Positions 45,038 through 55,079 of a stretch of DNA of 64,000 bases are shown in pieces. Position 1 is the stretch's first letter, and each line of letters opens with the position of its first letter. Position numbers and translations under genes: made by a program. Under the pieces are notes generated by a model. It was not told where the DNA came from, did no database searches, and saw nothing but the letters and a program-made list of their open reading frames with translations. Source of the stretch: Thermoanaerobaculia bacterium (GTDB lineage: Bacteria; Acidobacteriota; Thermoanaerobaculia; UBA5066); contig JAJVIN010000002.1 of NCBI GenBank assembly GCA_022071945.1, positions 1 through 64,000 of the forward strand. The letters are read 5' to 3'.

Positions 45038-47729
45038 GTGGACCTCCAAGGAGGTCCGCGAGACGTTCCTGTCCTTCTTCGAGAAAAAGGGACACCAGCG
45101 CGTGGCCTCTTCTCCGCTCGTCCCGGCCGAGGACCCGACCCTGCTCTTCACCAACGCCGGGATGAACCAGTTCAAGGACGTCTTCTTGGGTCGCGAGAAC
45201 CGCCCCTACAGCCGCGCGGTCACCGTGCAGAAGTGCGTGCGGGCGGGTGGCAAGCACAACGACCTCGACAACGTCGGCTACACGGCCCGGCACCACACCT
45301 TCTTCGAGATGCTCGGCAACTTCTCGTTCGGCGACTACTTCAAGAAGGACGCCATAGATTTCGCATGGGAGCTCGTCACCTCTCCCGAGTACTACGGGCT
45401 TTCGCCCGAGAGGCTCTGGGCGACGGTCTACAACGACGACGACGAGGCCGCGCAGCTCTGGGAGAAGTACCTGCCGAAAGAGCGGATCGCCCGGTTCGGG
45501 GAAAAGGACAACTTCTGGGCCATGGGCGACACGGGACCGTGCGGACCCTGCTCCGAGCTCCACTACGACCAGGGGCCCGGGGTGCCCGGGGATGCGACTC
45601 CGAACGGCAAAGGCGACCGCGTCATCGAGATCTGGAACCTCGTCTTCATGCAATTCGAGAGGGACGGAAACGGAGTCTTGACTCCACTTCCCAAGCCCTC
45701 TGTCGACACCGGGGCGGGTCTCGAGCGCATCACCGCCATCCTCTGCGGCAAGAACAACAACTACGACACGGACCTCTTCGCGAACGTCATCTCGATCCTC
45801 GAGGGCCTGACCGGGAAGCTCTATCGCGGGGGCATGGCGGTCGAGGACGCGCCGTTTCGCGTCATTGCCGATCATCTCAGGGCCGCGACCATGCTGATCG
45901 CCGACGGCGTGATGCCGTCCAACGAGGGCCGCGGGTACGTCCTGCGCCGGATCGTGCGGCGCGCGCTCCGCTACGCCCGCCGGCTCGGGCTGGAAAAGCC
46001 CTTTCTGGCCGAAGGCGTCGATGCGATCACCCGCGTTTTTGCGGGCGTCTACTTTCCCGAACCGTTCAATCCATCGATTTCTCAGTCCGTTCGCGATCAG
46101 CTGTCCGCCGAGGAGAGCCGCTTCGCCAAGACCGTCTCGGTCGGCGCGGACCGGGTCGGCGAGGCCATCTCCGAGGCCCGGAGGCGTGAAGAAGACCGGC
46201 TCTCGGGAGCCCAGGTCTTCAAGTTCTACGACACCTACGGCATCCCGCTCGAGCTGATCGAGGAGCTGGCGTCCGACGAGGGCGTCGGCATCGACAGGGC
46301 TGGCTTCGAAGCCGAGCTCGAGAAGGCGCGTGAGCGCTCGAAGGCGGGCTCCAAGTTCGAGGCCGATGTCTCCGCCATCCCAGAAGACAAGATCGACCCG
46401 TCCTGGACGACCGAGTTCCGGGGCTACCCCGAGGACGACTTCGTCGAGCTGAAAGGAGCTCGGGCGCTCGCCCTGTTCCGCGTCCTGGCACCTGGCAAAG
46501 CGGAAGGACCCCTCGCGGCCCTCCCGGCTGGTTCGGAAGGCCTGGTGATTACGGATAAGTCAGTCTTCTATCCGGAAGGGGGCGGCCAGGTTTCCGACCT
46601 GGGTTCGTTCACCTGGGCCGGGGGCCGCGCTGAGGTGACGTCCGCCCACCGGGGAGTCACCGGTGCCTTCATCATCCACCACGCTCGCGTGGTGGAAGGA
46701 GAGCTCGAAAAGGGCAGCATCCTCTCCATGTCGGTGCCCGAGTGGACGCGCCGCCGTACGCAGGCGAACCACACGGGAACCCACCTCCTGCATGCCGCTC
46801 TCAGGAAGGTCCTCGGCGAGACCGTGCGGCAGATGGGCTCGCTCGTCGCGCCCGAACGACTGCGCTTCGACTACTCCGCGGCCCGCGCCACGACAGCGGC
46901 CGAGATCGCGGAGATCGAGCGCCTCGTCAACGAGGAAGTCCTGAGGGACAAGGGGGTCGGCAAGGAGTACATGCACATCGACGAGGCCCGGAACAAGGGC
47001 GCCATGATGTTCTTCGGGGAGAAGTACGGCGAGCGCGTGCGCGTCGTTTCCGTTCCCGGCTTCTCGACCGAACTGTGTGGCGGCTGCCACGTGCGGCGAA
47101 CAGGGGAGATCGGCGGGCTCAAGGTCGTTTCCGACCGCGCGCTCGCCGCCGGCGTGCGGCGCATCGAGGCCGTGACCGGGCTCGGTGTCATCGAGCGTCT
47201 CTCGCGACACGACCACCTGCTCGGGGAAGTCGCGGAGACGATTCAGGTCGGGCACGACGACGTTGCCGCGAAGGTCCGGGAGCTCTCGACGCGGCTCCGG
47301 GAGCAGGAGAAGGAAATCGCCAAGCTCAAGGTCGCCCTGGCGTCATCCGGGGCGGCGGGGCCGTCGTCCGAGGACGCCGGCATCGTCGAGATCGGCGGAA
47401 TCCGGGTCCTGGCGCGCCGGGTCGCGCCGCTGCCCATGAACGAGCTCCGGAACCTCGCCGACACGTTCCGCGGAAAGGTCAAGTCGGGCGTCGTCCTGAT
47501 CGGAACCGAGGTGGAGGGAAAGGTCACCCTCATCGCGGCCGTCACCAAGGACCTCACGGAGAAGGTTCCGGCCAACGAGATCGCGCAGAAGATGGCGGTT
47601 CTCGTCGGAGGGAAGGGAGGCGGCAAGGCCGATCTCGCCCAGGCGGGCGGGAAGGACGCGACGAAGATCGACGAGGCCCTCTCCGCCGGTCTCGCCGCGG
47701 TTCGTGAGCGGGTCGAGAGCCGGGCATAG
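45021..47729 (+). CDS. alaS: Alanine-tRNA ligase
   Basis: AlaRS charges tRNA-Ala and edits misacylated Ser. The 902-residue protein has the class II motifs (FTNAGMNQFKDVFLG, RHHTFFEMLGNFSFGDYFK), the editing domain HTGTHLLHAALRKVLG and CGGCHVRRTG, then a C-terminal coiled coil and C-Ala domain. It is complete and full length. The start lies inside recX. Confidence 0.98.
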   Translation: MTTPREWTSKEVRETFLSFFEKKGHQRVASSPLVPAEDPTLLFTNAGMNQFKDVFLGRENRPYSRAVTVQKCVRAGGKHNDLDNVGYTARHHTFFEMLGNFSFGDYFKKDAIDFAWELVTSPEYYGLSPERLWATVYNDDDEAAQLWEKYLPKERIARFGEKDNFWAMGDTGPCGPCSELHYDQGPGVPGDATPNGKGDRVIEIWNLVFMQFERDGNGVLTPLPKPSVDTGAGLERITAILCGKNNNYDTDLFANVISILEGLTGKLYRGGMAVEDAPFRVIADHLRAATMLIADGVMPSNEGRGYVLRRIVRRALRYARRLGLEKPFLAEGVDAITRVFAGVYFPEPFNPSISQSVRDQLSAEESRFAKTVSVGADRVGEAISEARRREEDRLSGAQVFKFYDTYGIPLELIEELASDEGVGIDRAGFEAELEKARERSKAGSKFEADVSAIPEDKIDPSWTTEFRGYPEDDFVELKGARALALFRVLAPGKAEGPLAALPAGSEGLVITDKSVFYPEGGGQVSDLGSFTWAGGRAEVTSAHRGVTGAFIIHHARVVEGELEKGSILSMSVPEWTRRRTQANHTGTHLLHAALRKVLGETVRQMGSLVAPERLRFDYSAARATTAAEIAEIERLVNEEVLRDKGVGKEYMHIDEARNKGAMMFFGEKYGERVRVVSVPGFSTELCGGCHVRRTGEIGGLKVVSDRALAAGVRRIEAVTGLGVIERLSRHDHLLGEVAETIQVGHDDVAAKVRELSTRLREQEKEIAKLKVALASSGAAGPSSEDAGIVEIGGIRVLARRVAPLPMNELRNLADTFRGKVKSGVVLIGTEVEGKVTLIAAVTKDLTEKVPANEIAQKMAVLVGGKGGGKADLAQAGGKDATKIDEALSAGLAAVRERVESRA

Positions 47730-47733
47730 GGAC

Positions 47734-47766
47734 TTGACCCGGGACCAGGAGACGGAAGGGTATACT
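47734..47766 (+). promoter_or_regulatory. Possible promoter of the transglycosylase gene
   Basis: TTGACC (47734-47739) and TATACT (47761-47766) lie before the transglycosylase ATG, but the 21-bp spacing is longer than usual. TATACT is followed by CTCCGCG and lies seven bases before the ATG, so the transcript would be nearly leaderless. Confidence 0.35.
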
Positions 47767-47773
47767 CTCCGCG

Positions 47774-48550
47774 ATGTTCCGTTCGGCGCGACTCGTGTGT
47801 GCCGGGTTGCTCTTCGTGCTGTCAGCCCCGGCCAGCTCCCAGGTGCATCTCGTCCGCAAGGCGGATGGCAAGGCAATGATCTTCAATCAGATCGGCAGCG
47901 GGTGGCGTGTGAATGGCCGTGCCCCCACGGACGCGTACCTCATCGCGCGCCGCGACCAGCCGTCTCCGTTTGACGATCTGATCAAGGAGCATGCGGTCAA
48001 GGAGGGCGTGGACGAGCGGATCATCAAGTGCGTCATGCTGATCGAGTCGAACTTCAATCCGCTCGCGGTTTCGCGCAAGGGCGCGCGCGGGTTGATGCAG
48101 CTGATGCCCGGAACGGCCGCCCGCTACGGCGTGAGGAATTCTCACGATCCGAGGGAAAACGTGAGGGGCGGCGTCCGCTATCTCGCGGATCTCCTCGGAA
48201 TGTTCTCCGGGAATTCGGCCCTCGCCCTGGCGGCCTACAACGCGGGCGAGAACGCCGTCCTGAAGTACGGGGGGATCCCCCCGTATGCCGAGACGCAGGA
48301 ATACGTTCGGCGCGCCATGGTCATCCTCGACGGAAAGAGCTCCACGCCGGTTCTCGGAGGGGGATTCAAGGGGATGACGCCGGTTCTCTCGGCGGGAGCG
48401 AGGCAAAGCCGCGCCGTACCCACTGGTCCCCCGGTCAAGCTCAGGCGTACGGCTGATGGCTCCGTGCTCATCGCCAACCAGGCTCCGGAGCCGAAGATGA
48501 GTCCCGTCCTCGGGCACGTCATGTCTCCCGGCCAGACGGCAGCGCGATGA
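47774..48550 (+). CDS. Lytic transglycosylase (SLT family)
   Basis: This 258-residue protein has a signal peptide ([23 protein letters not shown]) and a short N-terminal region with an [16 protein letters not shown] stretch, then an SLT domain (about 70-180). The catalytic Glu is in [33 protein letters not shown] and [23 protein letters not shown] complete the fold. It cleaves peptidoglycan in the periplasm. The stop overlaps the next gene as ATGA. Confidence 0.93.
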   Translation: MFRSARLVCAGLLFVLSAPASSQVHLVRKADGKAMIFNQIGSGWRVNGRAPTDAYLIARRDQPSPFDDLIKEHAVKEGVDERIIKCVMLIESNFNPLAVSRKGARGLMQLMPGTAARYGVRNSHDPRENVRGGVRYLADLLGMFSGNSALALAAYNAGENAVLKYGGIPPYAETQEYVRRAMVILDGKSSTPVLGGGFKGMTPVLSAGARQSRAVPTGPPVKLRRTADGSVLIANQAPEPKMSPVLGHVMSPGQTAAR

Positions 48551-49929
48551 GCCCGATTCTCACGGACGGCGGCGTCTCTCGCAACGTGGCCTTCTTCGAC
48601 CACGGGCTCTTCCTCCTTCACCTGAACCGGGGAAAGGAAGAGCTCAGGAAGGGCCGCTACGAAGAGGCCAAGAAAGAGCTCGAGGATGCGCGCCGCTTCC
48701 GCCCGAACGACCCCGAGGTCCTCGCGAACCTCGGGTTCACGCTCTTTCATCTCGGGCACTTCGAGGAGGCCGAGGAGGTCACGCGGCACGTTCTCCTCAC
48801 GCATCCCACGTCGGTGCCGCTGCTCTTCAACCTGGGGCTGATCCTTTTCAAGTCGGGCCGGACCAAGGAATCGGTCGAGCCTCTCGAGCGCGTTCTCGCC
48901 CTGCAGCCGGGACACCGCAAGGCGCACCTGACCCTGGGGCTGGCGCTGCAGAGGCTGGGCTCGGCTGACAAAGCGAAGGAACACCTGAAGTCGGCCGGAG
49001 CGGACCGCAAGGCGGGCACGGACCTCGATGACACGGTGTCGCGGGCCGCTCGCGCCGCGGCCAAATCGGAGGAGCCGAAACCGGAACCCGAGGAAGAAGT
49101 CAGACCCCGCGGTTTCGACACCTCTCCGATCGTCAAGCCAGAGCGGTTCGACCAGATCTCGACGGCGGAGGTCCCGCGTCTGGCGCCAGCCGAGACAAAG
49201 CCGGCACCCCCGCCTCCTCCACCCTCGCCGCCGCCTCCTCCCGCCGAGACGGCCCCGAAGTCGTCGCTGGACGACACGCAGCCGGCCGCCATCGCCGCGG
49301 CGGAGACCCTCCTGATCGCGCGAAGCGGGCCGATTCCGGTCATCACCCGTCCGCCCGACACGGTCAGGGCCGCCGGTTCCTTCACACCGGGAACCGGAGG
49401 GTTCCTTTCCGCGGATTGCCGAAAGGGCCTGATCGTCAGGCGAAACGTCATCACGGGACGGCGAGGCTCTCTCTACATCCAGCCGGAGCGGACACAGAGC
49501 GGCAGCCTGGCAGGGCTCTTCGTCGAGGCTCGCGGACCGGGAATCCTGCTTCTCGTCGAGAAGCAGAGACAGCCGGTGCTCCTCACGCTCTCTGACAGCT
49601 TCCTGTCCGTCGATCCGTTGCACGTGCTGGCCTTCGAGGACAGCCTCGCGTTTCGCGAGGATCCGGCCTTCGAGTTCCGGCGGCTCATTCCGCTTCCGTT
49701 CCTGAAGCTCTTCGGGACCGGCGTCCTGGCGCTCTCGGCGAGTACAGAGCCGGCGCGGCTCGAGGTCACACCCGAGAACCCGCTGTCGTTGACGGCCACT
49801 TCGGTCGTGGCCTATTCCGAGGGGATCGAGGTCGACATTCTCGAGGGGGCCGACCCTCTCGAGAGGGCGGGGCTCGGCCCCGTCATCCGGTTCTCGGGCA
49901 CCGGCCACGTCCTGGCGGACAGCGGCTAG
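48547..49929 (+). CDS. TPR-AIM24 protein with a proline-rich linker
   Basis: This 460-residue protein has an N-terminal region of three or more tetratricopeptide repeats (about 18-150; [28 protein letters not shown], and [15 protein letters not shown]). A Pro-rich linker follows (about 185-245). The C-terminus (about 285-455) fits the AIM24 beta fold, with [14 protein letters not shown] and [21 protein letters not shown]24 proteins are beta-prism, possibly lipid- or membrane-associated. No signal peptide is seen, so it appears to be cytoplasmic, though translation is coupled to the secreted transglycosylase. Confidence 0.82.
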   Translation: MSPILTDGGVSRNVAFFDHGLFLLHLNRGKEELRKGRYEEAKKELEDARRFRPNDPEVLANLGFTLFHLGHFEEAEEVTRHVLLTHPTSVPLLFNLGLILFKSGRTKESVEPLERVLALQPGHRKAHLTLGLALQRLGSADKAKEHLKSAGADRKAGTDLDDTVSRAARAAAKSEEPKPEPEEEVRPRGFDTSPIVKPERFDQISTAEVPRLAPAETKPAPPPPPPSPPPPPAETAPKSSLDDTQPAAIAAAETLLIARSGPIPVITRPPDTVRAAGSFTPGTGGFLSADCRKGLIVRRNVITGRRGSLYIQPERTQSGSLAGLFVEARGPGILLLVEKQRQPVLLTLSDSFLSVDPLHVLAFEDSLAFREDPAFEFRRLIPLPFLKLFGTGVLALSASTEPARLEVTPENPLSLTATSVVAYSEGIEVDILEGADPLERAGLGPVIRFSGTGHVLADSG

Positions 49930-49949
49930 ATCTCTGCTCGCCCGCCCGC

Positions 49950-51788
49950 TCAGCGGCGCTCGGCGGGCTCCTCCTTGGCCGTCAACTCCTCGAGGTCCTC
50001 TGCCCAGCGCTGAGCCTCGGCCTGCAATTCCTTCAGCTCGCGGCTGGCCTCCTCTCGCTGAGCGAGAAGGAGGGTTCTGAAGAGCGCGCCGCTGACGAGG
50101 TTCCGGAGCTGTGCGTAGACCTCGAACTCGCTGTGGCTGGCCTCAACGAGCATGTAGCCGAGCGGCTTGGTGCTCTGGACGAGCGGCTCGACGATGAGGA
50201 TCGCGGGCTTCTTGCAGGTGGCCGCGGCGGCGGGGATGAACTCGGACGGCCGGAACGACTGCGGGGGAGAGGCCTTGAAGGTCCCTTCGCTGTAGGAGAA
50301 GACGAGCTTTGCGCTTTTCGGCGAGGACTCCGACGCGTCGAGGTGGCCGGCGCCCTCGTACATCACCACGTAGCACGCCGTGATTCCCAGAGCTGGAAGG
50401 AACCGGGTGAGGAGCGGAGGCATCTCCTCCAGATCGAGGATCCCATTCAGGGCTTGGTCGAGGTCCTGCAAGGCTCGCTCGTACTGCTCGACGACGGTTC
50501 GCCTGTAGGTGAGCACGCGCAAGCCGGTCTCGGCCAGGAGAATGCGCGCCTTTTGGAAGAGGTTTTCTGCCTTGAAGGCCAGCTTGTGGTCCCCGAGCCG
50601 CGACAGGAGGCCCGAGCGAAGGGCCGAAAGGGTGTTCTGCCAGATGGCCGTCTCCTCGACTTCCACCCGTTCGGGCTGGACCGCCTTGCGAAGAACCGGG
50701 AGGAAGTGGTGGGCCTTGCCATCGACGAGCTCGGCGAAGAGCGCCTCGGTGACGTCGAGCAGGGTCTGCTCGGACGGAATCTGAGGGGGTACTCCGAAGG
50801 CGTTGCTATGGCTGGCCCTGCCCGTCTTCAGGGCGGCTTCCAGGATGCTGGAAACGAGGACCGGGAGGTTCTCGCGGATCTCTCCGATCGGAACGAGGCT
50901 CGATTCCGCGCCCTCCTCGAGCTGGGCATCGTCGACTTCAGACGGCAGGCACCCGCACGACGAGCGGATCACGACCTCTGTCGGGACGAGGATCTTGCCC
51001 TCCGGGCCGTTCCCTCGGATGCGCTCCAGGAGGGTGTCGGCGGTCCGGTAACCGGCTTCGTAGAAGTGCTGCCTCACGGTGGTCAGAGGGGTGAGGGCGA
51101 GGCGTCCCGCCTCGATGTCGTCGAAACCCGCGAGGGCAATGTCTTCCGGAACGCGGATCCCGCGGCTTCTGAATTCGGCCAGGGCGCCGAGGGCCATCGA
51201 GTCGTTGGCTGCCACGATCGCGTCGGGCCGGACGCGCCTCTCGTCGAGAAGGAGCCGCACGGCTGCCCGGCCGCTCTCCTCGAGGTAGTCCCCCGGGACG
51301 ATCAACTCGGGATCGATCGACAGGCCGTGTGTCGTGACGGCCTTCTTGTAGGCCTCGAACCTCTCGCTCGATTCGAGCTGGCCCGAAGGTCCGCAGATGA
51401 AGGCGATGTGCTTGAACGTGTGAGTCTCGATCAGGTGGGAGACCAGCTGGAACATCCCTTCCTTGCTGTCGGGAAGGACGACCGGGACCCCGTCCGCGTC
51501 CACGACTCCGCCGACGACGGGGGTGGGTGCGAAGCTCCCGCAGAACCCTCGAATCGTCTCCGAGGTGGAGCCCAGGGCGAGGTCACCGACGAGGATGACG
51601 CCGTGGGTCTTCACCCTCGAGGCCAGATCGTAGAGGCCCCCGACGCCCTTCTCGGCCTGCGACAGACGCCCGCCAGGGAACCAGATGACGTCTACCGATT
51701 CCTCGCGCGCCCTGCGCACGATTCCCCAGAAGAACGAGTTTCCGTACCAGCCACGCAGGTCTGATGAGAGGACGCTGATCGATGTCAT
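49950..51788 (-). CDS. LacI-like ligand-binding sensor without DNA-binding or output domain
   Basis: This 612-residue protein starts directly with a periplasmic-binding-protein fold of the LacI type (about 1-275; ISVLSSDLRGWYGNSFFWGI, then PDAIVAANDSMALGALAEF and DIALAGFDDIEAGRLALTPLTTV). The family hinge VIRSSCGCLP lies near 280. About 330 further residues, helical with a terminal coiled coil (ASRELKELQAEAQRWAEDLEEL), follow. Relatives usually end in a histidine kinase or GGDEF domain; here none is visible and the N-terminal helix-turn-helix is missing. A co-sensor acting through protein contact is possible. No signal peptide is visible. Confidence 0.78.
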   Translation of the reverse strand: MTSISVLSSDLRGWYGNSFFWGIVRRAREESVDVIWFPGGRLSQAEKGVGGLYDLASRVKTHGVILVGDLALGSTSETIRGFCGSFAPTPVVGGVVDADGVPVVLPDSKEGMFQLVSHLIETHTFKHIAFICGPSGQLESSERFEAYKKAVTTHGLSIDPELIVPGDYLEESGRAAVRLLLDERRVRPDAIVAANDSMALGALAEFRSRGIRVPEDIALAGFDDIEAGRLALTPLTTVRQHFYEAGYRTADTLLERIRGNGPEGKILVPTEVVIRSSCGCLPSEVDDAQLEEGAESSLVPIGEIRENLPVLVSSILEAALKTGRASHSNAFGVPPQIPSEQTLLDVTEALFAELVDGKAHHFLPVLRKAVQPERVEVEETAIWQNTLSALRSGLLSRLGDHKLAFKAENLFQKARILLAETGLRVLTYRRTVVEQYERALQDLDQALNGILDLEEMPPLLTRFLPALGITACYVVMYEGAGHLDASESSPKSAKLVFSYSEGTFKASPPQSFRPSEFIPAAAATCKKPAILIVEPLVQSTKPLGYMLVEASHSEFEVYAQLRNLVSGALFRTLLLAQREEASRELKELQAEAQRWAEDLEELTAKEEPAERR

Positions 51789-51961
51789 GGTGTGCCGAAC
51801 CCTTTCCGGAATGGGGGGGCGAGGAGCCCCAGAACCGCGTCCAGAATGCCAGAAGTGGCGGCGGGAGGAAACCCGGCCTGGCCTGGGGAGAATCCGGGCG
51901 CGGCTGGAATCCGGAAAACCTCGCCCGGACTGGGTCCCCGAGTCTTGAGCCGCCCTTTCCT

Positions 51962-53386
51962 TCAGTACGCCGGGGACGCCCCCTTCACCAGGTCCTCCGC
52001 CGCATCGAGAAGGGAAGAGACCTTCTGTTCGTCTTCGTGTTCGGCATAGAGCCGGATGATGGGCTCCGTTCCCGAAAGCCGGAACAGGAGCCAGCCCCGG
52101 GTGCCGAACTCGAGCTTGAACCCGTCGAGGTCTGCGACGGCCGTGACGGTCTCTCCCGCGATTCGATCCGGGGGATTCCGGCGGAGACCCTCGACGAGGC
52201 TTGCGAGGGCCATGGCGGGACCGTGCCGGTCCCGCCGGTCGTAGTGAAAGAGCCCGTACGAGTCTTCTTGCTCCCCCAGCAGGGCCTTGAAGGTCTTTCC
52301 GGAGTGCGCGATCGCCTCCAGGACGAGAAGGGCCGAGAAGACGCCGTCCCTTTCGGGGAGGTAGAACGAGACGCCGAGACCCCCGGATTCCTCTCCGCCG
52401 ATTCCGATCTCGTTTGCGAGCATGCGCTCGGCCAGGTACTTGAAGCCAATCGGGGTCGTGATCAGCGGGGCGCCAAGGTCCTGGCAGACCCGGTCGACGA
52501 CGAGAGACGTGGAAAAGGTCTTGCCGACGCCTCCCTGAATGCGGCCGGCCCTCCAGAGTTTCTCCGCCAGGAAGGCGAGGATCCGGTGCGGAGTGATGAA
52601 CCGGCCCGAGGCGTCGAAGACTCCGAGGCGGTCCCCGTCTCCATCGCTCGCCATGAGGATGTCGAAGCCGCCTGGGCGGAGCGCTGCGAACGCCGTCTCC
52701 ATGTTCGAGGGGATCGGTTCTGGATTGACTCCCCCGAAAAGGGGATCCCGCTCGCCTCTCACCGTGCTCACACGGGTACGGGAATCAGGCCCGACGATTC
52801 GCTCGAGAAGGTTGCCCGACGCTCCGTGCATCGCATCCCACAGGACCCGGATACCGGCTTCGCGGATGGCGGGAAGATCCACGGCGGACGCCATCGCGGC
52901 CGCGTAGTCGCTCTCGAGGTCCGTGACCTCGACCGCGCCCCCCGGTGAGGCCGGCAGGGGCCGGCCCAGGCATTCCAGGACGGCCTGGTAGGTGGCCGGC
53001 GGGGCGCTCCCGCCAAAGTGTGCCTTGTACTTGATCCCGTTCCAGATCGAGGGGTTGTGGGAGGCCGTGATGGCGATCCCGCCCCGCAGACCCCGGTTCT
53101 TGACGTGATAGGAGGCACAGGGTGTCGGGACGGGCCGGTCCGTCAGGAGGACTCTCCACCCCTTCGCCGCCAGAGTGTCCGCGGCGTCCCGGGCCACCTC
53201 GGGGGAAAGAAAGCGGGTGTCGTTGACGACGACGATCGTCCTGGGGTCCCCCGGATCGGGGTTATTTCGGGAGGCTGTCCAGGCTCCGATCGCTTCGATG
53301 ACGCTCCCCGCCGCTTCGAACGTGAACTCGCGGCCGATTCGTCCTCGCCAGCCATCGGTGCCAAAGACCACTGGGTACTTCTGCAT
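51962..53386 (-). CDS. Phosphohexomutase (phosphoglucomutase/phosphomannomutase)
   Basis: The enzyme interconverts hexose 1- and 6-phosphates. The ATG at 53386 (474 residues) is chosen; the longer open frame overlaps pgsA on the other strand and is spurious. The active-site Ser is in TASHNPSIWNG, the metal loop is DGDGDRLG, the sugar loop is GGEESGGLG and the phosphate loop is SGTEPIIRLYAE. Whether the substrate is glucose or mannose is not clear. With ManC (17.4 kb) it could supply GDP-mannose. Confidence 0.92.
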   Translation of the reverse strand: MQKYPVVFGTDGWRGRIGREFTFEAAGSVIEAIGAWTASRNNPDPGDPRTIVVVNDTRFLSPEVARDAADTLAAKGWRVLLTDRPVPTPCASYHVKNRGLRGGIAITASHNPSIWNGIKYKAHFGGSAPPATYQAVLECLGRPLPASPGGAVEVTDLESDYAAAMASAVDLPAIREAGIRVLWDAMHGASGNLLERIVGPDSRTRVSTVRGERDPLFGGVNPEPIPSNMETAFAALRPGGFDILMASDGDGDRLGVFDASGRFITPHRILAFLAEKLWRAGRIQGGVGKTFSTSLVVDRVCQDLGAPLITTPIGFKYLAERMLANEIGIGGEESGGLGVSFYLPERDGVFSALLVLEAIAHSGKTFKALLGEQEDSYGLFHYDRRDRHGPAMALASLVEGLRRNPPDRIAGETVTAVADLDGFKLEFGTRGWLLFRLSGTEPIIRLYAEHEDEQKVSSLLDAAEDLVKGASPAY

Positions 53387-53449
53387 CGCGCCCGGATTCT
53401 CTCGGAGGAAACCGGGCCCGGCAACCAGTGCGTTTAGAATGCCGTTCCG

Positions 53450-54016
53450 GTGCAGCTGAACGTCCCCAACGCGCTGACCCTCTTGCGCATCTTCCTGGTT
53501 CCCCTCCTCGTCGTCCTCCTGCTGACGAGGATGCCGGCGCGGGAGTTCGTCGCCCTCGGCGTTTTTCTCTTCGCCGCCCTGACGGACTGGCTGGACGGGT
53601 ACTGGGCGCGAAAGTTCAAGAAGGTGACGACCCTGGGTCAGCTTCTCGATCCGATCGCCGACAAGCTCCTCGTCTCGGCGACTCTCATCTCTCTCGTCGA
53701 CCTTCAGGAAGCCGATGCGTGGGCGGTCTGCATCATCATCGGAAGAGAGTTCGCCGTTTCCGGGCTTCGCTCGATCGCGGCCGCGCACGGGATCATCATC
53801 TCGGCCTCGAAGTGGGGAAAGTTCAAGATGGTGGCGCAGGTCGTCGCCATCTCGCTGATGATCCTCGGCGCCCGGCTCGACGACATCGGGCTCTGGCGAA
53901 AGACCGGCAGGGCCGCTCTCTACGTGATGACGGCGATCGCGTTCGCCTCGGGCGTCGACTACTTCAGGAAGTACCTCAAGCCGACTCTCGAGCGCGAGGC
54001 CAAGACCTCTCCCTGA
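53450..54016 (+). CDS. pgsA: CDP-diacylglycerol-glycerol-3-phosphate phosphatidyltransferase
   Basis: PgsA makes phosphatidylglycerophosphate, the substrate of PgpA. The 188-residue membrane protein starts at GTG 53450 (VQLNVPNALTLLRIF). It carries the CDP-alcohol phosphotransferase motif DWLDGYWAR...GQLLDPIADK, with its paired Asp residues. It diverges from the phosphohexomutase gene. A TAGAAT box lies nine bases before the start. Confidence 0.94.
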   Translation: MQLNVPNALTLLRIFLVPLLVVLLLTRMPAREFVALGVFLFAALTDWLDGYWARKFKKVTTLGQLLDPIADKLLVSATLISLVDLQEADAWAVCIIIGREFAVSGLRSIAAAHGIIISASKWGKFKMVAQVVAISLMILGARLDDIGLWRKTGRAALYVMTAIAFASGVDYFRKYLKPTLEREAKTSP

Positions 54017-54026
54017 GGTCCCCGGC

Positions 54027-54719
54027 TCACCGGCGCCGCCAGATGCCCTTCCCGATCTCCTTCTGCGCCAGCAGGAACTTCTTTTCGTAGTCCGTTCCGG
54101 TCTCCCAGCCGGCGATCTCTTCCGGTCGCAGCCGCTCGAGGGCGGGACAGGAATCCATGAGCGACGTGATCGCCTTCCAGTACTCCTCGTGGTCCGAGGC
54201 CGCCTTGAAGAGGCCCCCTTCGCCAAGCGCCCGGGCCGCCGCCGCAACGAAGTCCGGCTGAAAGACCCGCCGCTTGTGGTGCCTCATCTTCGGCCACGGA
54301 TCCGAGAAGTAGACGTGGATCGCGGCCACGCTCGCGGGCGCGAGCCTCAGCTTGACGAATTCCCGCCCGTCCAGCCACTCGATCCTGAGATTGGAGAGAC
54401 CGAGCCGGGCGATCTTGACCTGCGCGATCCGCACGTAATCCGGCTCGATCTCGATTCCGAGATAGTTGCGTTCGGGGTGGGCCTGAGCCTCGGCGAAGAG
54501 GAATCTCCCCTTGCCGGTGCCGATCTCGACCTCGACGGGAGCCTCCCGGCCGAACAGGGTGGGGAGGTCGGCGTGGGATCCGGATTCGGCCTCTCCGGGC
54601 AGCGAGACGCGGGGCGGAGGGGTGACGCCGCGGCTTCTCGGCCCCTGACACCTGGGTTCCTTTGGCTGAGTGGCGAGTCCCGCTCGCTTCAGAGCGCGGC
54701 GGAGCGCAGGGCGGCTCAT
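54027..54719 (-). CDS. trmB: tRNA (guanine-N7-)-methyltransferase
   Basis: TrmB makes m7G46 in tRNA. The ATG at 54719 gives 230 residues; the upstream extension is in the ferredoxin gene. An N-terminal basic segment (MSRPALRRALKRAG) comes first. The SAM motif is EIGTGKGRFLFAEA, then EPDYVRIAQVKIARLGLSN and HVYFSDPWPKMRHHKRR. It is the last gene of the queG-led run, 17 bp after the ferredoxin gene. Confidence 0.93.
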   Translation of the reverse strand: MSRPALRRALKRAGLATQPKEPRCQGPRSRGVTPPPRVSLPGEAESGSHADLPTLFGREAPVEVEIGTGKGRFLFAEAQAHPERNYLGIEIEPDYVRIAQVKIARLGLSNLRIEWLDGREFVKLRLAPASVAAIHVYFSDPWPKMRHHKRRVFQPDFVAAAARALGEGGLFKAASDHEEYWKAITSLMDSCPALERLRPEEIAGWETGTDYEKKFLLAQKEIGKGIWRRR

Positions 54720-54736
54720 TCTCGATGGCTTTCCTT

Positions 54737-55030
54737 CTACAAGACGGTTTTTCCGGGGAACTTCACGATCCGGATCGTGACGTCGCCGAGGATCCGCGTC
54801 TGGCAACCCAGACGCAAGCCCGGCCCGAGGTCGAGCGCGAGCTCCGCGCGAGCCGGCGGGGACAGGTTCTCGGGGCCAGAGACCACCTCGAACCGGCACG
54901 TGGTGCACGAGGCACTTCCGCCGCAAACATGTTCCATGGGAGCCTGAAGGGACAATGCGGCATCGAGAACGGTCGACCCGATCCGCACGGTTCCCTTCTG
55001 TCCACTGCCCGCGAAGATGACTCGAGGCAT
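54737..55030 (-). CDS. [2Fe-2S] ferredoxin
   Basis: A plant-type ferredoxin fold is seen in this 97-residue protein (ATG at 55030; a TTG at 55039 is the alternative). Four Cys bind the cluster: CGGSASCTTCRFEV and, near the C-terminus, GCQT. A valine-rich beta segment comes first. It lies 49 bp after the Nudix-Rieske fusion and 17 bp before trmB. It could carry electrons to QueG or the Rieske domain. Confidence 0.85.
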   Translation of the reverse strand: MPRVIFAGSGQKGTVRIGSTVLDAALSLQAPMEHVCGGSASCTTCRFEVVSGPENLSPPARAELALDLGPGLRLGCQTRILGDVTIRIVKFPGKTVL

Positions 55031-55079
55031 TTCCTTCAAAACCGCCGGATTCTCTCCGATCTTCGTGAAACCGGAGGAT

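Noticed and set aside
51789-51961. A small gene between the LacI-like and phosphohexomutase genes
   Set aside because: The 173-bp gap has no supported frame or clear promoter; I see nothing there.
53387-54247. Upstream extension of the phosphohexomutase frame
   Set aside because: It lies over pgsA on the opposite strand; the family domain begins at the ATG at 53386.
54720-54926. Upstream extension of the trmB frame
   Set aside because: It lies within the ferredoxin gene in another frame; the ATG at 54719 begins the family sequence.
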